Source of the DNA: JAMLHH01 sp037189845
GTDB lineage: Bacteria; Bacteroidota; Bacteroidia; Chitinophagales; JADIYW01
Direction of reading: 5' to 3'
Length of the DNA stretch: 64,000 nucleotides
Assembly: GCA_037189845.1 (NCBI GenBank)
Contig: JBBCIS010000012.1
Span: 1-64,000, forward strand
This document shows, in pieces, positions 55,795 through 64,000 of this stretch; the first letter of the stretch is position 1, and every line of letters begins with the position of its first letter. The notes under the pieces were generated by a model. It was not told the DNA's origin. It saw only the letters and a list, made by a program, of their open reading frames with translations, and did no database searches. The translations under genes and the position numbers were made by a program.

Positions 55795-56214
55795 ATGATT
55801 CAAAGAATCCAGACTATATACTTATTACTGGCAGCTATTTCCCTATCAGTAATATTATTCTTACCGGTAGGTTATCAGGAAGCTGAATCCGGAATCGTGG
55901 CAAACGTGGCGATGTCCAAAAATCTTCCAACATGCATTCTCAGCATAATAAGCGCTGTTACAGCCATTCTCACTATATTTTTATTCAACAACAGAAAATT
56001 GCAGCTGCGTATTACTTCTGTTGCCATTCTGCTTGCTGTTTTAACAACAGCCAGCATCGCTGTTTTTCAGTTCGTTTCAGGGAAAGCTCTCCTCACAACG
56101 CTCAATTATATTCCCTACGTTTTTGCAGTATTTAGTGTAATATTCGGAATACTGGCATATAGAGGTATTAATGCCGACGATAAATTAGTCCGGTCTATGG
56201 ATCGTCTGAGATAA
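55795..56214 (+). CDS. DUF4293 membrane protein (139 aa)
   Basis: Four predicted membrane helices (about 7-27, 45-65, 72-92, 105-123) and the N-terminal MIQRIQTIYLLLAA that is typical of the Bacteroidota-only DUF4293 family. The function is unknown. In other members of the phylum it is close to truA and an ABC exporter, as here (both are in the opposite direction a little upstream). No signal peptide separate from the first helix. Confidence 0.85.
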   Translation: MIQRIQTIYLLLAAISLSVILFLPVGYQEAESGIVANVAMSKNLPTCILSIISAVTAILTIFLFNNRKLQLRITSVAILLAVLTTASIAVFQFVSGKALLTTLNYIPYVFAVFSVIFGILAYRGINADDKLVRSMDRLR

Positions 56215-56269
56215 AACATTTTTTTCAGAATAGACTCTCAGAATGAGATAATACGTTATTTTACACTGA

Positions 56270-58090
56270 ATGAAGTCCTTGTTTAAATATCTTTTGTGTA
56301 TTTTCTGTTTTCAGGGCATTGCCCAGGCTCAGAGCACTATAGAGAATATTCAGCTGGCGCAACAGTTTTTCGAACAGGGAGAATATGCAAAAGCTGCCGA
56401 CCTGTTCAAAAAATCGACAGGAGATGCGGGTTTATTTTTTGAAATCTATGACAATTATCTCGAAACACTCCGACAGTTAAAGGACGAAAAAGGAGAAGAA
56501 GATCTGATCAACAAAGCCTATCTGATTTCAGGGAAGGATCCGGTATATCTCTTTGAGCTCGCGCTCTTTTATGAACGAAAAGAAGATACAAAGGCTGCTC
56601 AGAAACAATTTTCCAAAGCACTTCAGGCTTTAAGACAGAATGCATATCAGATACATACGATTGCAAAAATGCTCATCGAAAATAAAAGAATTGATTGGGC
56701 AAAAGAAGTATATCTGAAAGGAAAAGAAATCTTCAAAGATGCCAAAGCTTTTGATCTTGAGCTGGCGTATATTTCCGGAGAACTCGGGGATTTTGAAGGA
56801 ATGGTCAACTCTTTTATCCAGTATCTGCTCATAAATCCCAATGACATTTACCAGGTTATTCAATTGCTGGAGCCAAAAATTTCTGAGAAATCCAAAGCTG
56901 ATATTTTAGAGGAAAATATCCTGAAAACGATAGGGAAAGACAAGCAGGCATGGCCGGCCATCGAGCTGCTAGTGTGGTTGTATAAAAAACAGGAAGATTA
57001 TGCCTCTGCATTTGACCAGATGAGGTCGCTGGATCTTCTGCGAAATGAAGACGGCTCAAAAATCATTGAATTAGCGCGACTGGCATTCAGAGAAAAAGAT
57101 TTCCGGACCGCACAAAGAGCCTATCAGTATATCATTCAAAAGGGTGCTGCACATCCATTTTATACGACTGCTGCTCTGGAAATGATCAATGCACAGAAAG
57201 AGATGATTTTCCAGAAAAAGAAATATGAGCAGGAAGATCTTTTACAGCTGAAAGCAAGCTATCAGAAACTGATCAGCGAGAATATCAACCCTTACAATAC
57301 TACTTTGTCCAAAATAGAGCTGGCCGATCTGGAAGCGAGATATCTTTATCAGACAGATAGTGCGATCGCCATACTCCAAAATATACTTTCAGACAGATTT
57401 ACACAGAAAGATCTGCTTGTCAAAGCAAAGCTTGCGCTGGGTGATTATTATATCATGAACGGAGAGCACTGGGAATCTACATTATTATACACTCAGGTAG
57501 AAAAAGAATATAAAGGTACACCACTGGGAGAAGAAGCAAAATTCAGGAATGCACGTCTCGCGTATTTCAAAGGGGATTTTGACTGGGCATTGACTCAGCT
57601 GAGAGTTATCAAAGGCAATACATTCGAATTGATCAGTAATGATGCAATAGAGCTGGCTGTTTTCATCTCTGACAATTACAATCAGGACTATGAGGAAGAC
57701 AAAGCCGCCATGAAGAATTTCTCACAAGCAGACCTGTTGCTTTTCCAGAATAATCTGTCCGAAGCCAATAAAACGGTAGATCTGATGCTGAAAAACTATG
57801 TCGGACATCCGATCGAAGATGATATCTATTATATAAAGGCTAAGATCAGCCGTAAGCTGCAGGATTATCCGGAAACAGAAAAATATCTTTTAAAAATTTC
57901 TGACGGGTTTCCTCAGAGCATAATGGCAGATGATGCTATATTTCAGCTTGCTGAACTATATGAAAACCAGCTGCAGAATATTGAAAAAGCCAAGGAATAT
58001 TACGAAAAGATACTGCTCGATTATCCCGACAGCATCTATACCATTGATGCCAGAAAACGTTATAGATCTTTAAGGGGCGACCAGCTATAA
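56270..58090 (+). CDS. secreted TPR protein (606 aa)
   Basis: Signal peptide of about 20 residues (LFKYLLCIFCFQGIAQA), then multiple TPR-like helical repeats along most of the protein, clearest at AQQFFEQGEYAKAADLFKKS, LFYERKEDTKAAQKQFSKA and near the end IFQLAELYENQLQNIEKAKEYYEKILLDYP, with YfgC/BamD-like spacing. No catalytic motif is seen. Probably a periplasmic scaffold of an envelope process. Followed at 58125 by DUF4286, a neighbour I remember from other Bacteroidota. Confidence 0.85.
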   Translation: MKSLFKYLLCIFCFQGIAQAQSTIENIQLAQQFFEQGEYAKAADLFKKSTGDAGLFFEIYDNYLETLRQLKDEKGEEDLINKAYLISGKDPVYLFELALFYERKEDTKAAQKQFSKALQALRQNAYQIHTIAKMLIENKRIDWAKEVYLKGKEIFKDAKAFDLELAYISGELGDFEGMVNSFIQYLLINPNDIYQVIQLLEPKISEKSKADILEENILKTIGKDKQAWPAIELLVWLYKKQEDYASAFDQMRSLDLLRNEDGSKIIELARLAFREKDFRTAQRAYQYIIQKGAAHPFYTTAALEMINAQKEMIFQKKKYEQEDLLQLKASYQKLISENINPYNTTLSKIELADLEARYLYQTDSAIAILQNILSDRFTQKDLLVKAKLALGDYYIMNGEHWESTLLYTQVEKEYKGTPLGEEAKFRNARLAYFKGDFDWALTQLRVIKGNTFELISNDAIELAVFISDNYNQDYEEDKAAMKNFSQADLLLFQNNLSEANKTVDLMLKNYVGHPIEDDIYYIKAKISRKLQDYPETEKYLLKISDGFPQSIMADDAIFQLAELYENQLQNIEKAKEYYEKILLDYPDSIYTIDARKRYRSLRGDQL

Positions 58091-58112
58091 CTGGTTTTTC
58101 GGGAAACAGGCG

Positions 58113-58120
58113 TATTTTTG
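58113..58120 (+). promoter_or_regulatory. DUF4286 gene -7 element
   Basis: TATTTTTG, exact TAnnTTTG, ending four bases before the ATG at 58125; the transcript would be leaderless or almost so. Confidence 0.5.
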
Positions 58121-58124
58121 CACT

Positions 58125-58427
58125 ATGATTCTCTACAATATTACTTTCAATGTTGAACTGGATGCAGTAAATGATTTTAAAAGGTATCTGCAGGAAAAGC
58201 ACATTCCTTCGCTCAGCTTTGGAGAAGATCTGGTAGAACACAAATTTTTCAGATTATTAAATGTCGATGAATCTGAAACAATTACCATGACACTTCAGTA
58301 TTTTCTCAAAGATATGGGAACTTATAATCAGCATCTTGTTGTTATAGACAGAGCGCTAAAAAAAGAGATCTATGAACTTTATGGCGAAAAAGTTCTTTAT
58401 TTCTGTAGTGTATTAGAGAAAATTTAA
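58125..58427 (+). CDS. DUF4286 family protein (100 aa)
   Basis: Short cytosolic protein with the DUF4286 pattern MILYNITFNVELDAVNDFKRYLQEKHIP, then FFRLLNVDESE and LVVIDRALKKEIYELYGEKVLYF near the end. It has a ferredoxin-like strand-helix arrangement by pattern. Function unknown; the family is limited to Bacteroidota. It lies 34 bases after the TPR gene and 12 bases before the peptidase gene, so a common transcript with the latter is likely. Confidence 0.85.
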   Translation: MILYNITFNVELDAVNDFKRYLQEKHIPSLSFGEDLVEHKFFRLLNVDESETITMTLQYFLKDMGTYNQHLVVIDRALKKEIYELYGEKVLYFCSVLEKI

Positions 58428-58439
58428 AAAACAACAACA

Positions 58440-59114
58440 ATGTTCTATTTAATAATTATCGTTTTTATGGGTCTGAGCATGCTGGTCAGCTTCAGGCTCA
58501 AGAGTAAATTCAAAGAGTATTCCCAGGATCCGATCCCGATGACCGGAGCACAGGTAGCAGAAAAGATGCTGAGAGACAATGGCATCAATGATGTAAGAGT
58601 AATTTCTACTCCGGGAGCTTTGACAGACCACTATAATCCCGCAGACAAAACTGTCAACCTGAGTGACTGGGTGTATGCACAAAATAACGTAGCTGCAGCC
58701 GCAGTTGCGGCGCACGAGTGTGGCCACGCTGTACAACATGCACAGGCCTATACATGGCTGGGATTCCGTTCCAAAATGGTTCCAGCTCTGAGCATATCTT
58801 CTAAGTTTATGCCGTGGGTGATTTTGGGTGGTATCGCATTATACTACTCATCAGGAAGTCCGACAGTATTGATGATAGGTATTGCCATGTTTGCATTGAC
58901 GACTCTCTTTTCATTTGTGACATTACCGGTAGAGTTTGATGCTTCCAACAGAGCATTAAAATGGTTGGATGGAGCAGGTATTTTGAACAGAGGTCTGCAT
59001 GACAAGGCTAAAGATGCATTAAAATGGGCAGCGATGACTTATGTCGTGGCAGCATTGGCATCTCTGGCTCAACTACTTTACTACATCAGTATTCTTAACG
59101 GAAGAAGAGATTAA
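58440..59114 (+). CDS. YugP-like neutral zinc metallopeptidase (224 aa)
   Basis: Membrane-bound zinc peptidase of the Zn_peptidase_2 family. The zinc motif H92-E-C-G-H96 lies in AAHECGHAVQHAQ, preceded by the LSDWVYAQNNVAAAAVAAH block. Hydrophobic segments at residues 1-20, about 118-160 and 195-220 anchor it in the membrane. At 224 residues it is full length for the family. The physiological substrates are unknown. Followed by a strong terminator. Confidence 0.93.
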   Translation: MFYLIIIVFMGLSMLVSFRLKSKFKEYSQDPIPMTGAQVAEKMLRDNGINDVRVISTPGALTDHYNPADKTVNLSDWVYAQNNVAAAAVAAHECGHAVQHAQAYTWLGFRSKMVPALSISSKFMPWVILGGIALYYSSGSPTVLMIGIAMFALTTLFSFVTLPVEFDASNRALKWLDGAGILNRGLHDKAKDALKWAAMTYVVAALASLAQLLYYISILNGRRD

Positions 59115-59145
59115 TAAACGGAATTATATTCCTGATAAATTCAAA

Positions 59146-59167
59146 GGTCGCTTCGGCGGCCTTTTTT
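59146..59167 (+). terminator. terminator of the DUF4286-YugP unit
   Basis: Stem GGTCGC/GCGGCC with the stable loop TTCG (59146-59161) followed by six T. Confidence 0.88.
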
Positions 59168-59199
59168 GTTTCTGAAGCCATACGGGTTGCCAAGAGTTT

Positions 59200-59470
59200 A
59201 AAAAATAGAAAACAGAGTATAACTTCAACGAACAATCGTCCGAAGTTCTTTTTTCTTGTCCTTTTCTTTAAAAGAAAAGGACCAAAAGAATCGCGCCGGG
59301 CTTTTCGGCGACCCACATAGTCCTCAACGTCTAAATCTTCAAAACTCCTCCTTACGTCGTCAAATCCGCCGCGGCGGAAAGATTTTACGCCGTTTTCGTC
59401 CTGTGGGTATCCCACCTGCAAAACCTGTGGCGCAGAAAAGCACGGAGATTTTGGTTAGAGTTTCAATTGA
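59200..59470. repeat. composite intergenic repeat
   Basis: Gene-free spacer with a mosaic of palindromes: a perfect 12-bp arm repeat at 59258-59282, then a GC-rich part with the 14-base perfect palindrome at 59365-59378 and opposed CCCACA/TGTGGG words. The overlapping open frame on the minus strand codes for arginine-rich text such as RRKARRDSFGPFLLKKRTRKKN, typical of spurious translation of such repeats. The rest of the spacer (59471-59598) is AT-rich and empty. Confidence 0.55.
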
Positions 59471-59598
59471 CTCACTCTTATTTGATATTCGTAATTGCCT
59501 ATTAATAAATTTATTGCAATTAATTATAGGGATTGTAATTCTTATCATACAGCCCAAAGTGCCTGACTAAATAATACTAGCTTAAAAGGGACTTATTC

Positions 59599-61320
59599 CT
59601 AAAATCTGACAGGTGTATATTGTAAGCTATCGTGGATTAGAAGATATCCTTTATTTTCTTTCTGAAGCTCTACCCGGTGTAATCCGTGCTTCTCCGGGTG
59701 ATTTATAATATCCATAAAATCAGGATCGCCTGTCAGATATCTGTTGCTCAGCAAGGCCTTGGTGACATAATAAAAGTTAGGCTCATATTTTATCTCAAAT
59801 TCCTTATACGCACCATCTTCTATATTAATCGGATTTGCCCACTTGAAGTTTTTGCCTGTATAACCGGCAAAACCACCTTCATGATCTAATTCACAGACCT
59901 GCTGATGAAAGCCCATTTTTCTGATAGCTTCTATCGTTTTTCTGTTAGACGGGTAAGTATATTCTTCCCACACATCAAATGTCCGGTAGTCTGCCAAAGA
60001 TGGTCTTATCAGAAGGATCAAAACGACAGCTCCGAAAAAGCCCAGGCTATTAAAAATTCTCGGAGTAGTATCTTTTTCATTTTTCTGCGGCAAGAGAATT
60101 AATGTGATCATAAATAAAACCAAAGGCATCACCAGCAGCAGGTAATGTTCTCTGGTATAAAATATTACAGATGCAATCACTGAAGGAACAGCAATAATTG
60201 TCAGAGCTATCACAATGAATCCATATTCACATAATAATTTTTTGAATTGTGCCCACCAGTTTCCCGGACTTACATAAAAAATTCTACCTGCCAATATCAT
60301 TACAAAGAGTACGGATGAAATAGCTGATGACCATTTAAATATGGCCGGCGGAAAAAATATGGATTGTATTCCGATAAAAAACTTAATAATGTATTGCTGT
60401 ATGTTGTATAAAACATGTTGTATAAATACAGAAGGATTATTTTTGAATGCTTCTCCCAGTGTGGTAAATTCTCCAAAATTATTTTTGGAAAAATCCCTCC
60501 ATTGTATCCAGTCAAAATTATTGAGCCCGTTCCATTCACAATAGTTGTAGCTGAACTGTTGGGCAAAAGCAATATTACTTCTGCCTCCGGCCATAGGGTT
60601 AACCAGCAGATTAATTTTATCTATCGGGTGTACTGATGCTCCCAGTGTCAGAAATACAAAAAGCAGAAACATACCGACTACAGGAATAACTTTTTTAAGC
60701 ACAGATCTTTCATATTTTCCGGGCACTTTCCATATCCAGTATGCTATGAATACCAGTGAGCTGATGTACCACGACAAATGAGACTCCGGACGGATGTACC
60801 CCAAAAGAAAAGTCAGCACTACCAAAGAAAAAAGCAGATTGAAAGTAGTTTTTAGTCTGGTAGCAATGATTGCCCACAACATGATTATCGTGATGGTATA
60901 ATGTGAAATTTTTGACCAGGTAATAAATGACATAATATTGGGGGACAACATAAAGCCTATACTGATCAATAATGCCCAAACTGACTTCAGGCCAACAAAG
61001 CGCATCATCAGATATGCCATCACAGGAGGAGCTATATACATCAGATGCATAGCTATATCGTATATAACGACCGTATCGTCAGTAATTTGTTTTAAAATCT
61101 TATACATAATCGAATACAATGGTCCGAAACCAACCAGTATTCCATCAGTAATTCTAAGACCTAAAATCAGATAGCCGGTATCATCTGTCAGATTGATATC
61201 TATTCTTTCACTGAACCCTTTTAAGACCAGCAAGGCGGTAGCAATGATGCAAAAAACGGCGATTATATCTTTAAACTTTGATTTTATATTATCAGGCATA
61301 TCACTGAAATCCAAAAACAT
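59599..61320 (-). CDS. GT-C-like integral membrane protein, copy A (573 aa)
   Basis: About 11 to 13 transmembrane helices with a soluble C-terminal domain of about 120 residues. It resembles GT-C glycosyltransferases (dolichyl/undecaprenyl-phosphate-sugar users): an acidic pair after the first helix in LTDDTGYL, then a conserved GPLYSIMYKI, a WSKISHYTI motif and RPESHL in the middle. The divergent neighbour at 61407 is a homologue, sharing FAQQFSYNY/FAQHFMFNY and the EGG..G.NF.W segment near the C-terminus. No close family name can be given. Start: ATG at 61320 (61299 also possible). Confidence 0.75.
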   Translation of the reverse strand: MFLDFSDMPDNIKSKFKDIIAVFCIIATALLVLKGFSERIDINLTDDTGYLILGLRITDGILVGFGPLYSIMYKILKQITDDTVVIYDIAMHLMYIAPPVMAYLMMRFVGLKSVWALLISIGFMLSPNIMSFITWSKISHYTITIIMLWAIIATRLKTTFNLLFSLVVLTFLLGYIRPESHLSWYISSLVFIAYWIWKVPGKYERSVLKKVIPVVGMFLLFVFLTLGASVHPIDKINLLVNPMAGGRSNIAFAQQFSYNYCEWNGLNNFDWIQWRDFSKNNFGEFTTLGEAFKNNPSVFIQHVLYNIQQYIIKFFIGIQSIFFPPAIFKWSSAISSVLFVMILAGRIFYVSPGNWWAQFKKLLCEYGFIVIALTIIAVPSVIASVIFYTREHYLLLVMPLVLFMITLILLPQKNEKDTTPRIFNSLGFFGAVVLILLIRPSLADYRTFDVWEEYTYPSNRKTIEAIRKMGFHQQVCELDHEGGFAGYTGKNFKWANPINIEDGAYKEFEIKYEPNFYYVTKALLSNRYLTGDPDFMDIINHPEKHGLHRVELQKENKGYLLIHDSLQYTPVRF

Positions 61321-61376
61321 TCCGAATCTATGACAATTCAGGCAGACAACTATTATATTCAAGCAAATAAAAGATG

Positions 61377-61384
61377 TAACTTTG
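61377..61384 (+). promoter_or_regulatory. -7 element of the copy B gene
   Basis: TAACTTTG, exact TAnnTTTG, 22 bases before the TTG start at 61407; it lies between the two divergent GT-C genes. No good TTG -33 box upstream. Confidence 0.5.
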
Positions 61385-61406
61385 TCATTTTTCTAAAAAG
61401 CTGTTT

Positions 61407-63074
61407 TTGAAAAGCATAATAAAAGGAATTTTTTCTGAGGAAAGAACACCGGTACCTGTCTATCTTCTAGGTGCAGGTGCTTTTATTATTTTCGTTTTAG
61501 GATGGCATTTTACCAGAGATATTTTTCAGTCAGTAGACGTTTTGTTCTGGGATGAAGCCAATTACATGCAATCCGGAAAGCTGATCACTGAAAAATTAAA
61601 TCGCTCCTGGGGACCTGCATATGCGATCTGGTACAAAATTGTCTCTCTTTTTGAAAATGACAGCCTGAAATTGTACTATCTCAATTTCAGATTGATGACT
61701 ATACTTCCGGCAATCACTCTTTTCATTTTTCTTGCCGTTTCGAATATCAGAGTATGGATGAGCCTGGCAATAGGATTACTATTCTTATTTGCAGATATCA
61801 ATTTACCGGTCTGGCCTAAAGTTTCTCATTATTGCATTTTTATCTTTCTGACAGGACTGATATTGATGAAATATATTCCTTCCCGGCTGGTTCAGATAGC
61901 ATTTATTTCTCTGTTTGCACTTAATATTTCTTACGCCCGGCCTGAATTTTATCTGACTTACGTGGCTATTCTGGGTTTATGGATCGTTGCCTTGTTTTTT
62001 AAAGAATTCAGAAGCAGAAAGATCATTTTACTTTCTTTAGCGCTGATCTTTTTCGGATTTGCAGTACAGGTGGTCATGGGCAATCCGTTATTTAACTTTA
62101 AGGGAGACAGAAGTGCGCTGGCTTTTGCTCAGCATTTTATGTTCAATTATTTCCAGTGGAATCATATCGAACATGATTTCTGGATTACATGGATGCCTTA
62201 CTATGAGGAGCTTTTCAAAAATGCACCTTCTATCAAAGAGGCTTATTTATCCAACAAAAGGATGTTTCACCTCCACTTTCTGACCAATTTCCAGAACTAC
62301 TTTACAAATGCTTTTACTTTGTACAGTGATGCAATGTTGCCTGAAAAGCTGATCAATATTCCGATAAAGGGCAGATTGGCAATTCTCTTGTTTGGAGGTA
62401 TCATCATGTTTGCTGTAGCATCTCAGAACAAATATCTGGAAACGATCCTGAACGGGTTCAAAAGAAATATTTTTGCGCTGGTATTGCTGCTATTAATGAT
62501 CGGACCGACATTAATTTCCTGCTTTATCATTTACCCAAGGACTCACTACATGATATTTCACTATATCCTTGTTGTATTCATCGTGAGTATCTTCATCTTC
62601 TCCAAGCCTAAAGATGCCAGGCCATTTAATGCATTCACCATACTTTTCTCTGTCATTATAGTGATTGCCATCTTTATGGACATACCTTCCACGAAAGCGT
62701 ATAAGCATTTTGACCTGTGGAGAAAAGAAACATCGCAGGCCAATCTGAAAACAATAGAAAAAATCAAAGCATACAACTTTCATGATACAATTCACCTCTT
62801 AGAGAATGAAGGTGGTATGAATATCTTTTTAGGCAACAATTTTCAGTGGGTACGTGGATTTATGAAAGACACGACCTGGACAGCATATCTGGAAAAAGAA
62901 CATGTAGATATTATCTATGTGACACCTTCACTGGTCAACTACCCGACACTCCAAAAAGATTCTACCTGGAATCAGTTTGAGGCACATCCGGAGGAATACG
63001 GATATCAGAAAGTCCTGACAGGAGATCATATTCCATATTTATATATACAAAAGAACCTTTTGAAGGAAAACTAA
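61407..63074 (+). CDS. GT-C-like integral membrane protein, copy B (555 aa)
   Basis: Divergent homologue of the gene at 59599: acidic pair in LFWDEANYM after the first helix, GPAYAIWYKI, WPKVSHYCIF, RPEFYLTY, and the shared C-terminal ENEGGMNIFLGNNFQW, so both should have the same general reaction with different sugar or acceptor. About 11 membrane helices. The start is a TTG at 61407, since no ATG exists in frame until about residue 50, which would remove the first helix and the acidic pair; a -7 element lies 22 bases upstream. Followed at once by the gene at 63076. Confidence 0.75.
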   Translation: MKSIIKGIFSEERTPVPVYLLGAGAFIIFVLGWHFTRDIFQSVDVLFWDEANYMQSGKLITEKLNRSWGPAYAIWYKIVSLFENDSLKLYYLNFRLMTILPAITLFIFLAVSNIRVWMSLAIGLLFLFADINLPVWPKVSHYCIFIFLTGLILMKYIPSRLVQIAFISLFALNISYARPEFYLTYVAILGLWIVALFFKEFRSRKIILLSLALIFFGFAVQVVMGNPLFNFKGDRSALAFAQHFMFNYFQWNHIEHDFWITWMPYYEELFKNAPSIKEAYLSNKRMFHLHFLTNFQNYFTNAFTLYSDAMLPEKLINIPIKGRLAILLFGGIIMFAVASQNKYLETILNGFKRNIFALVLLLLMIGPTLISCFIIYPRTHYMIFHYILVVFIVSIFIFSKPKDARPFNAFTILFSVIIVIAIFMDIPSTKAYKHFDLWRKETSQANLKTIEKIKAYNFHDTIHLLENEGGMNIFLGNNFQWVRGFMKDTTWTAYLEKEHVDIIYVTPSLVNYPTLQKDSTWNQFEAHPEEYGYQKVLTGDHIPYLYIQKNLLKEN

Positions 63075-63075
63075 T

Positions 63076-64000
63076 ATGAGCGGGATAGATATTACTCTAT
63101 TTAAAAAAGATAGTCCCTTATTTTACCTTAAGGTACTTATCATGACAGCTTACCTGTTGTTTTATGGGAGTCCTATTCTTTCTGTAACACCTTTGGCACC
63201 TTTATACAACATCATGACTTACATCATTGTTGGAATATTGATACCATTCGGGCTTATTTATATTTTTGATAAGGTATTCATCAAGAAAAGATTTTCTACG
63301 ATAGACTGTTTGGTGGTAGCTATGTCAATGTTTACATTCTACTGCGCACTGACAGCCAATATGGTTTTTGACCAACCCCTGTTGAAAGGGATCTTTGTCT
63401 CCGGAAAAACATACCTGCCAATCATCAGTATCTTCCTGCTGTACTATCTGTTCAAGACAGAGATCATATCCATGTACCAGTATAATATCGCGATGCTTGT
63501 CATCTGCTGGGTCAATCTTGTCTTATATGTTTATCTGATGTTTACGATTAATCCTGCGGTATTTAAAGACACAACCGACATGGTAGGCTACAACCCATCC
63601 AAGGGAGGATATGTATTCAACTTTCCACCCAGCTTTATCGTGTATGGTATCTTTTTTTACTTTTTGGATTACACAATTAATAAAAACCGTTTCAGTCTTA
63701 TTCTGAGCTTTGTACTGATCGCCTACATCTTATTTTTAGACAAAGGCCGTATTCAGTTTATAGCAGTAATCGGATCATTGGCATTGCATACATTATGGCT
63801 TTTACCAATCAAGAGTATTGTATTCAGGCTGGTAGATATTCTCTCAATAACAGGTCTTATGCTTTTGATCGTTTATCTGATCGATCCTGATCTATTGCTG
63901 GTAGTATACAATATGTTCATGGTATTTGCAGAAGCTATATTTGGCATAGAAACAGGAGAAAGTTCTGCCGATGCCAGATGGATAGAAATCGCGACTGTAT
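63076..64000 (+). CDS. O-antigen ligase/polymerase-like membrane protein, partial (308+ aa)
   Basis: Open from the ATG at 63076 to the end of the window, one base after the stop of copy B, so it is in the same operon. At least eight hydrophobic helices are seen (for example around residues 20-40, 45-65, 78-98, 118-132). It shows features of Wzy/WaaL-type proteins: a periplasmic-type loop KGGYVFNFPP, FLDKGRIQF, and ESSADARWIE at the visible end, where O-antigen ligases have a conserved arginine-containing SSxxxR segment. Together with the two GT-C-like proteins it suggests a surface polysaccharide locus continuing beyond the window. Confidence 0.65.
   Translation, partial: MSGIDITLFKKDSPLFYLKVLIMTAYLLFYGSPILSVTPLAPLYNIMTYIIVGILIPFGLIYIFDKVFIKKRFSTIDCLVVAMSMFTFYCALTANMVFDQPLLKGIFVSGKTYLPIISIFLLYYLFKTEIISMYQYNIAMLVICWVNLVLYVYLMFTINPAVFKDTTDMVGYNPSKGGYVFNFPPSFIVYGIFFYFLDYTINKNRFSLILSFVLIAYILFLDKGRIQFIAVIGSLALHTLWLLPIKSIVFRLVDILSITGLMLLIVYLIDPDLLLVVYNMFMVFAEAIFGIETGESSADARWIEIATV

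Noticed and set aside
59095..59421. 108-residue open frame on the minus strand
   Set aside because: Arginine-rich low-complexity translation of a palindromic repeat and overlapping the terminator; typical spurious frame.

Overview
The window looks like a chromosomal segment of a Bacteroidota bacterium (Chitinophagia/Sphingobacteriia/Saprospiria level; not resolved further). Support: an rRNA operon with Bacteroidota-type sequence; start sites without Shine-Dalgarno motifs although the 16S anti-SD is intact; more than a dozen genes preceded by the phylum-specific -7 promoter element TAnnTTTG; type IX secretion (T9SS) sorting domains of both type A and type B; and phylum-restricted families (DUF2480, DUF4834, DUF4293, DUF4286, a GldE-like CNNM/CorC protein, GSII glutamine synthetase, CarB without its allosteric domain).

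Layout. 1-5.2 kb: rRNA operon on the minus strand in the order 16S, tRNA-Ile, tRNA-Ala, 23S, with tandem promoters at 5.4-5.6 kb; the 5S gene lies outside the window. 5.7-6.2 kb: gene-free, with a hairpin. 6.2-16.8 kb: LEA2-like protein, serC, MFS transporter, Xaa-Pro aminopeptidase, two TPR proteins, nadB and a secreted hypothetical. 16.9-19.2 kb: pheS sandwiched between a RelE/ParE-type and a VapBC-type toxin-antitoxin pair; the first pair is bracketed by a 13-bp repeat that looks like a split terminator. 19.3-23 kb: radical SAM/SPASM protein, di-heme cytochrome c peroxidase, glutamine synthetase. 23.1-29.1 kb: a 1983-residue secreted PKD-repeat protein with a higher-order six-domain period and a type B T9SS tail. 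29.3-32.9 kb: carB, DUF4834, YqeY. 33.3-37.8 kb: potassium uptake cassette of two tandem TrkH/KtrB paralogues plus TrkA/KtrA. 37.8-45.3 kb (minus): secreted M43 metalloprotease, lytic transglycosylase, DUF2480, PpiD-type chaperone, GldE-like protein. 45.4-49.3 kb: MazG-like, membrane-anchored SRPBCC protein, two tandem serine hydrolases (one with LysM). 49.35-49.69 kb: AT-rich spacer with two adjacent consensus DnaA boxes, a candidate replication origin. 49.7-59.1 kb: DUF1015, Dabb, CotH, ABC exporter, truA, DinB, DUF4293, TPR, DUF4286 and a YugP-like peptidase. 59.2-59.5 kb: composite intergenic repeat. 59.6-64 kb: surface-polysaccharide type locus with two divergent paralogous GT-C-like membrane proteins and the start of an O-antigen-polymerase-like gene cut by the window end.

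Most genes are ordinary chromosomal functions (serine, NAD, pyrimidine and glutamine synthesis, translation, K+ uptake, envelope proteostasis). The accessory signals are the two TA modules around pheS, the giant PKD adhesin, the T9SS protease, the polysaccharide locus and a family of low-complexity, word-like quasi-palindromic hairpins in spacers, including those inside the rRNA operon. I found no CRISPR array, retron, prophage, intact insertion sequence or diversity-generating element.
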